Made by a program: the position numbers and the translations under genes
DNA from: Ottelia alismoides
Lineage: Eukaryota; Streptophyta; Magnoliopsida; Alismatales; Hydrocharitaceae
Length of the DNA: 64,000 nucleotides
Assembly (NCBI GenBank): GCA_037367405.1
Contig: JAZKJV010000086.1
Span: 496,001 to 560,000, forward strand
Reading direction: 5' to 3'
In this document: positions 58,035 through 64,000 of the stretch, piece after piece
Numbering within the stretch: the first letter of the stretch is position 1
Layout of the letters: each line of letters begins with the position of its first letter
The notes under the pieces: model-generated
What the model was told of the DNA's origin: nothing
What the model saw: the letters and a program-made list of their open reading frames with translations, nothing else
Databases searched by the model: none

Positions 58035-58618
58035 GGCATGTGGCTAGGGTTTCCCTGAGTATACAATCGGGTCTGAGACACCACTGTATAGTTCTCTGCC
58101 ATCTCCTCATAGATGGCCCAGACCTGATCCTCATCCTTAGTGAAGTAGGAACCCCCACAAGATGCATTGGCTAGCCTCTGCAACTCCGGTGTAAGCCCGC
58201 AGAAGAACTCTGGATGAGATTGGGCTTGGATATATAATGATGGGGACAACGGTTTGTGAGATCCATGAATCTATCCCATGCCTTATGAAATTGCTCATTG
58301 GGGAGGATGGAAATGTTGTTGATCAGGGCCCTGGCTGCATTGGTCCAACCGAGTGGATAATACTTGTTCAAGTACTCGTTTTGGAGCTGTTTCCATGTAG
58401 TCACAAATCTCCCTAAGTGCTTCAGCCAGTTGGATGCTCTGTCTACGATGGAGAAAGGTAAGGCCATCATCATGATGGTGTCCTCGTCCACGAGACGATC
58501 ATGGGCAGTACTGTAGATCATCTTCAACTTCTGGAGATGGAAATGAGGCTCCTCTGTGGCGAGTCTGTGGAAGCGGGGTAGCAGTTGAATGGTCTGAGGC
58601 GGGAATTTGAAATATCCC
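58035..58618 (-). pseudogene. gag: Outer element gag core
   Basis: Pieces 58171-58527 and 58016-58249. Retrotrans_gag landmarks: MMALPFSIVDRASNWLKHLGRF, TWKQLQNEYLNKYYPLGW, AWDRFMDLTNRCPHH, then after a frameshift near 58210 GLTPELQRLANASCGGSYFTKDEDQVWAIYEEMAENY. It matches 48680-49230 of the inner element. At 58618 the sequence is cut by a solo LTR; gag resumes at 61662. Confidence 0.83.
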
Positions 58619-61600
58619 TGATAAACTGCTAAATCGGCCCTTTAATAATGCTAAATTAGCACTTGGAATCATCATCGTAGTCGGGCCAAATCGGGCTCAT
58701 CAAAAGATCCTCTCATTTAAATATATGTCAATGATAGATCAAAATGAGATGATCATTAATTTTTTTTTAATTGGCAAGATACCAAGGTCGAACTCAGGGA
58801 CACGAGCCTCTCTCGTATTGATCGGAGTTTCATCTATTTGATCAAGTGTTGAATTAAAGGCATATAGGTCAAATTCATGCAGACACGACACAACAAGGCA
58901 AAGCATTAAAATAAACATGCATTTTTTTTATCAATTTTTATCTTGAAAATAAATGCAGAGAAATGCAATTCAAATATGCCTAAAATCAGATTAAATATGA
59001 TGAGCAAGTTAATAAGAGTCAAATTCAGATATGACCGACAAAGTGAACAAGGCATGAGTACATAACAAGAGCCACTTAGCTACATAATATTTCATTAAAA
59101 TTCAAGTCTCTAAGATGAAAGATTAACCATGCCATTAGAAAGTACAACGAACAAGCTCTCAAACGAAACTGAAATCGACTAAGACAGAGGTACGGTGCTC
59201 ATGATATGCAATATGAAAGACAAGGGCATAACTGAAAGAAAACATGAAAAGATAACTACAAAAAGGTCTCTGGAAAGGACTGAAATGCAATAAAAATAAA
59301 GTTTGGGGCCTTCCCTGTAAATAATCCATATGCGCGGGGACCTTTTTGCAAATTGAAGAAATTCGTGGGCATCTCTGCAAATTTCCCATAATAGCACGTG
59401 CGATGCACGTGCTATCCAGGCTCGGAAGGAGGCTCGGCTGCTTCAGCTTGGTTCGGACTTAGGCTTGGGCTCGCTGCAGGCTCGAGAGCTTCCAAGCCTA
59501 AAGGCTCAGATGCTGAGGCTCAGAGTAGCCCTGACGAAGACACGTGGCCGAAGATGGGCCATCCGATTGTGACGATCGGATGGCTGCGGTGAGCTCCTGG
59601 CTTGAAGACGTGGTTGCACGAAGGCCATTGGATCGAGACGATCCAACGGTTGTTGGAGAAGATGATGCGGCCTCGTCTGGTCCGTTGGATGGTCGCTGAA
59701 GGAGGACCATCCAACGGTCCCTGTGCTTCCTCCTTCGCCAAAGACTAGCGGCGATGTTGGAGCTCCGGCGAAGGAGCTCCTCCTCCGTCGCTCCATTATG
59801 GGCACGGTGGACCTCCCCCGAGCTCAAGGAAGGATCGTCGGAGAAGCTTGGAGCTCGGCGAGGTACTGGTCTCTCTGGAGAAGACCACCGAAGCGCTGAA
59901 GTCGAGACCGGCTGTGAAGAAGTGGTCTCCAGCGACGCTCCGATCGTTGAGAAGATGACCTGCAAAGTTAGTCCTATAGCCGAAGCACGTGAAGTGGGTG
60001 CGTGACTGAGCGAGTGGGATCTCGACGAGCGGAGAAAGCGAGAGCTCGGAGCTCCTCCACCGTGGGTGGCGGAGGAGATGGGTCGGAGGTGCTATAGGGT
60101 CTGGAGGAAGGAGGAGGTGAGCGGGGCGATGCGCGGTGAAGGGGAGATGTAGGCAAAGCTAAGGGAGTGGTCATCGGAGGGTGAAAACGGTCGGAGAGGC
60201 CTGATTAAATCGAGCAAAATTCAAGAAAAATAAAAGAAGAGATTAAGGAGGTTTACCTGATCGGAGATGAAGCGAGGGGCTTGGGCTGGGACTCGGATTG
60301 AGCCCCGGGTCTTCGCTGGACACGGCCAGCCGATCCGTGCAGCTCGAGCGGGTCTGCGGCACCGCAACGATGCCATGAACGACGACGGGTCGACACTGGG
60401 GGCAGTGGTCGTCTTCTCTCGATCCTCCGCCTCCCCCTATCACTGGGAGACGGAGGAGGGCTGGGCCATGCCCCTACGTAAAGGTGGACAGCCGCGACAG
60501 TAGGAGGAGGCGGCGTATTTAAAAGGTCGAGCTTGGCGATTTGCTGGCGAGGACGTGGGGTTCGACCGTGATCGTGGAGCGACTGGAGGGAAGTCAGGGA
60601 TAGCTTAGTCGCTGGTGAGAGTCGTGGTTGAGTGGAGAAGACTGTGGGACGGTTGGCGCATGGAGATAGTGGATGGTGAGGGCGAGAAAATGGAAGGGGG
60701 GCGAGGTGTGTGCGAACTGGAGATCGTGTGAGAGAAGGGCTATCAGAGGTAGACGACGATGCATGGCCGTTGGATCTGGAGATCCAACGGTGGAGAGCTA
60801 TGCGCGAAGAGACGGCCATGATGAGATCAAGGGCGAAGTAATCCTAGGGATACGGAGCGGCCACGTGTCGATCTGGAGCATGCGCGCTAGCGAACGGGGG
60901 TGATTAGATGAGGGTTTTGATCGGGCGGTTGAGAACCGAGATCGGATTGAGCGGAAGAGATTAACGTACCCAGGCAAAACGAACGGCCGCCAATGTGACA
61001 CGTGGAGGCCTATGAGAAAGGCGCTAACAGAAGGCGACGATGGGAAGCTAAGATGATCGAAGGGTTGAGGAGCGCCATAGGAAGGAGCGGCCGAGATGGA
61101 AATCAAGAGCACGATCAAAGGGCGCAAAATGTGCCACGCGTCAAGCTTTGGGGAGGGCGCTTACGGACGGTGCTGATTAAAGATGAGGATGATCAGACGG
61201 CTGAGGCAATTGGGAGCGCGTGGAGAGATTTGGACCGTTGGATCCAACAGGGGATCAGACGATTGGAGGCGAAGGCGGAAGAAGACAAGGGATGCGGGCC
61301 ACGTGGCGCCCCCAGAATGGGCCATGTGGCCCAATCAGATTTATTCGAGGGTAATCTTGATTTTAGAGGGTTATAATGGCCAATTTTGAGAAAACTCAAA
61401 ACATGAAATTTGTAGATCTTGATGAGATCTACAAGTTTCATGTTGGCCAAAAGTGGAGTTGAAGTCAAACAAAGGCCCGAAATATTTTTGAAGGTATCTT
61501 TAAGTCTAAAAATACCACGACTTTTAATTTACCATTTTTTGTGGTTTTTAATTTATTTAGGACACTAATAATTACAGGACATTAACTGGGTTTTATTGAC

Positions 61601-61661
61601 ACTCAGCTTAAGCAAAGGGGTTAATAATAGGAAATAAAGATGATGAAATCGAGTTTCATCA
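58619..61661 (-). repeat. Solo LTR of a related Gypsy element
   Basis: This 3043-bp segment starts TGATAAACTGC, ends GAGTTTCATCA and is flanked by ATCCC on both sides (58614-58618 and 61662-61666), inside the outer gag. No interior or second LTR is present, so it is the product of LTR-LTR recombination. The reverse-strand start TGATGAA-ACTCGAT-TTCATCA shows the same terminal hairpin as the other Gypsy LTRs and gives minus orientation. The core 59.4-61.3 kb is GC-rich with repeated ATCCAACGG-type phrases and overlapping open frames on both strands (for example 60253-60819 minus, 59498-59965 minus), which I treat as compositional. Confidence 0.88.
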
Positions 61662-62295
61662 ATCCCGCAATGGCCGTCAACACTATCCATCTGTGGGTCA
61701 GAGTTGCACCAGTATTGTGCAACTCCCTCATTGGTCGTGCAGGTGCTGCTCGCTGTGTGGGCTCCTCAGAATCTCCTCCATCTGGAATCTCTGGTCCTCT
61801 GCCTCCACCGGCTCTGTGTTGCTCTCTATCCGCTCTCAAGTGCTCCATCTCTCTGCGCATGTCCACCATGAAAACCCCCTGGTCTCTGATCTGACGCTAC
61901 TTGGTCTCCAAAGAGGCTAACAGGGTGTTGTTGATGGCACCCTGATCAAGTACGTACGTCTGAGTCCTGCTGGGTCAATCGGTGCGCTCTTCATTGCTGG
62001 CCATGGTCTCTACAAAGGCAAAAGACCTAAACTCAAGTGCTGATAAATCATCAACTGTCTGATGCGGTCTTTGCTCGGGCACCTCACGAGTGATAGAATG
62101 GTGGTCGAGGGGGAATAGTGTGGAGTCAAACTCGTGTTCGAAGAGCGAGTCTCGTCTCTCACGATCCAGCCTAGATGAACGGGCTGGGGTGCTCGAAAGC
62201 GGTGTAGCCAGAGGCTGCCTAAGGGATCTCTGGCCCATCATCTTGATGTAGCTGGTAAGGCGGAAGATCTGGAAACATACAAGATCAGAAAGCAA
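61662..62295 (-). pseudogene. gag: Outer element gag N-terminal part
   Basis: Pieces 61975-62295 and 61666-61869. KMMGQRSLRQPLATPLSSTP, an acidic middle, then after TGA near 61975 LDQGAINNTLLASLE, TAG at 61897-61899 (CAG in the inner copy), IRDQGVFMVDMRREMEHLRADRE and a Gly/Pro-rich tail GATLTHRWIVLTAIAG that ends at the solo LTR. It aligns to 49230-49896 of the inner element. It is the N-terminal matrix-like part of gag. Confidence 0.82.
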
Positions 62296-63100
62296 ACCTC
62301 TAATTTACCTACTCATGCAAAGCTGATGACCGTAAAGGCTCGGTCTGTTATCTTGTCAATTTTATTAGGTGATAAAACAATCTTTAAGAGCGATTAAGCG
62401 AACTGGTAGGACCCCAATGCTCCTAACAGACTCTCCCATATAAAAGGTCGATAGTCTGTCGAGAGTTCGAGTATGGCTCTAGCCTAGTGTGCGGGTCACT
62501 CTCTCGCTCATCCAAACCATACAATGAGGGTATTACTCTCCCAAGACAAAATTTTAAGTGAGGCGTCTTTTAAGATCAAGTGAGTTTAGCAGTCCCAATT
62601 TTATAGTTCTTTTTCTTTTTAGGTATTTTTCAAGCAAACAACGCCTAACAAATTTTTCGGTTCTCCTTATTAGTTTAAGTCCAAAACCAGGGGAGAGAAA
62701 ACGAAAAAGTCGATGAGCGATCAAATACAATGATGCATGCAGAGTAAGAAATGCGTACCTGACTCTAGCTCTCTATATGCAGGGTGATCCACACATAAAG
62801 TAAAGACAAAATTAAAACTACCTATATGATGCAAGAAGAAATTGGCCTTAGATGAAGCACTTTCTACATGCTAAGCACGCAGCTAGCCAATCAGACTAAG
62901 TCCGGAGTCCGATCTTGGGAACCACTCGGTCCTCGCCACAACGGGTCCTGCATGCGTTGTATGTGGTTCCTCACGGCACGTGGACTCGAGCCTAGTTAAA
63001 CTAACTTTTTCTTTATGATTTAATTATTTAGGTCCAATTATCTATTGATGATTATGTGATTTGACGAGATAATAGACTCAAATTATGTGGAATACAATAT
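62296..63100 (-). other. 5' leader of the outer element, decaying homology
   Basis: This matches the inner leader (49.9-50.7 kb): GTGCGGGTCACTCTCTCGC (62499), AATTTTTCGGTTCTCC (62652), GATGCATGCAGAGTAAGAAATGCG-like sequence (62732). Similarity fades between 62.98 and 63.1 kb. The expected PBS and 5' LTR are not found before the window edge. Confidence 0.6.
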
Positions 63101-64000
63101 CAACTCTTAAGTTACAAACTCTGAATTCACATAATCTATGTCTAATTTATTCCATGCACATATCAAGAGAAAACCTCTTAATTTCATAGAATAAAATCGG
63201 CACATTCATGATTCTGCATCCATATAAATTATACCCAATGAACTCCACTATATGGTTATATGATGGGAAGTATTATTTTTTTCAAAGTCAATAATCACCC
63301 TGGCTAATACACCACCTCGAAGAAATTCCCTCTACCCTAAAATATCTCAAAGGAATTAAAAATGTCATGGAGTTTAATCAACAAACTAGCACATTGATGG
63401 CCTTACATTTCTTTGAACATTTTTTTTGGAAAGAAATGGGGAGGGGGATAGCGCAAAATCTCCTCTCTTTAATATCATGCCTAGAGTAACTCACGTACAT
63501 GCATGTGGACCATTTATCTCTCCCATTCCCCATGAAAAGAGTCGTCCTTACCCATGCAACCCACCATGCATGAATGAAATTAATGATTTGATATAGGGGA
63601 TGTGTCCCTTCATGTTTAAACAATCACCTATAAAAGGGGCATGACACATGAAGATGTAAGCGGGGACCTGTGATTCTTGCTCTCCCCTTTCCCCCTCTCT
63701 CGTTCTCTATCTCCCTATATATCTCGTTTCTCTTGCAGATGGAAGCGGAAGATGCAACAGCCCTCTCCGTTGCACTCGTGAAGAAGTAGACCACATCAGC
63801 TCCTCCCCTGCGGCTTTCATTTTCACCTCCAACCAACAAGTCGCTGTGAGCGACTCGTCTTCCTCAGCTTGTTGCACCACTGTCCAGCACGCTCTCCTCC
63901 TTGCACGCACTCTCGGGAACGCCCTGGTACCACAACCATTGTCCAGTGCACTCTCCTCTTACGCACACACTGCTGTGCATCGCCTCGTCCTCGTCTTCTC
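63101..64000 (+). other. Unassigned sequence with promoter-like segment at right edge
   Basis: No homology to the other elements is apparent. CACCTATAAAAGGGG (TATA at 63629-63636) is followed 30-70 bp later by a CT-rich stretch and a CT/TATA leader, then by mixed GC-rich sequence. This could be the start of a further LTR inserted into the outer leader, or a host promoter cut off by the window. An ATG at 63739 opens only 16 codons. Open frames on the minus strand overlap and have no known domain. Confidence 0.35.
63629..63636 (+). promoter_or_regulatory. TATA box candidate
   Basis: TATAAAAG lies in ATCACCTATAAAAGGGGCATG with a pyrimidine-rich region about 50-90 bp downstream. It is a good TATA context, but the transcript and its owner are unknown. 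Confidence 0.4.

Larger units (their letters stand above)
19366..63100 (-). mobile_element. Outer Athila-like Ty3/Gypsy element, split by three insertions
   Basis: The element lies on the minus strand. Its parts in window order are 3' LTR (19366-22625), 3' non-coding region (22626-24075 and 34601-34835), integrase, RNase H and RT (34836-37286), RT start, spacer, protease and gag (54914-58618), gag N-terminus (61662-62295) and leader (to about 63.1 kb). Copia-2, the inner element and a solo LTR interrupt it, each with a clean 5-bp duplication. Joining across each insertion restores homology with the inner element, which proves the nesting. The 5' LTR and PBS are not in the window. The five bases left of the element are ATTAG. 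Confidence 0.85.

Noticed and set aside
60253..60819. 188-codon frame and other medium frames in GC-rich LTR cores (also 52692-53159, 16399-16929, 21531-21860, 38752-39251)
   Set aside because: GC-rich sequence opens several frames on both strands at once, partner LTRs do not keep the frames, and no domain is recognisable.

Overview
This is a stretch of repeat-rich flowering-plant nuclear DNA. I see no convincing host gene, tRNA or rRNA gene. Almost all of it is a stack of LTR retrotransposons inserted into one another. The plant attribution rests on the primer-binding sites (tRNA-Asp for the Ty3/Gypsy elements, initiator tRNA-Met for the Ty1/Copia elements), the Athila-like gag-pol proteins and the very long LTRs. 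The species cannot be named from the sequence.

Layout from left to right. (1) 1-2634 and 12836-14967 are pieces of the oldest recognisable layer, a plus-strand element with an Athila-like gag remnant at 13.7-14.9 kb. (2) It is split at 2635 by Copia-1 (2635-12835, plus strand; LTRs about 2.43 kb; target duplication CACGG). (3) Its gag is cut at 14968 by a second plus-strand Gypsy element that shows one LTR (14968-17641), a tRNA-Asp PBS and about 1.7 kb of non-coding interior. (4) That interior is cut at 19366 by the 'outer' minus-strand Athila-like element, which runs to about 63.1 kb. (5) The outer element carries three insertions of its own: Copia-2 (24076-34600, minus, TSD AAAAG), the 'inner' Athila-like element (37292-54913, minus, 17.6 kb, TSD ACCCT) and a solo LTR (58619-61661, TSD ATCCC). 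(6) From about 63.1 kb to the right edge the homology to the outer element fades and an unassigned promoter-like sequence begins.

Both Athila-like elements have the order gag, acidic low-complexity spacer, aspartic protease, reverse transcriptase, RNase H, integrase, then a long non-coding 3' region with a hairpin array. All coding regions are broken. In the Athila-like pair the premature stops are mostly private to each copy, and at eleven positions a TAG in one copy faces CAG in the other, which suggests decay by C-to-T change at CHG methylation sites. The two Copia copies instead share the same nonsense codons in reverse transcriptase. That implies the family was already defective when it spread and was moved in trans.

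The least expected structures are non-coding: a run of ten short palindromes in each Copia LTR, a periodic array of hairpins whose arms repeat the Athila-like polypurine-tract motif (Copia-2 sits in the loop of one), and a conserved hairpin at the first bases of four different Gypsy LTRs.
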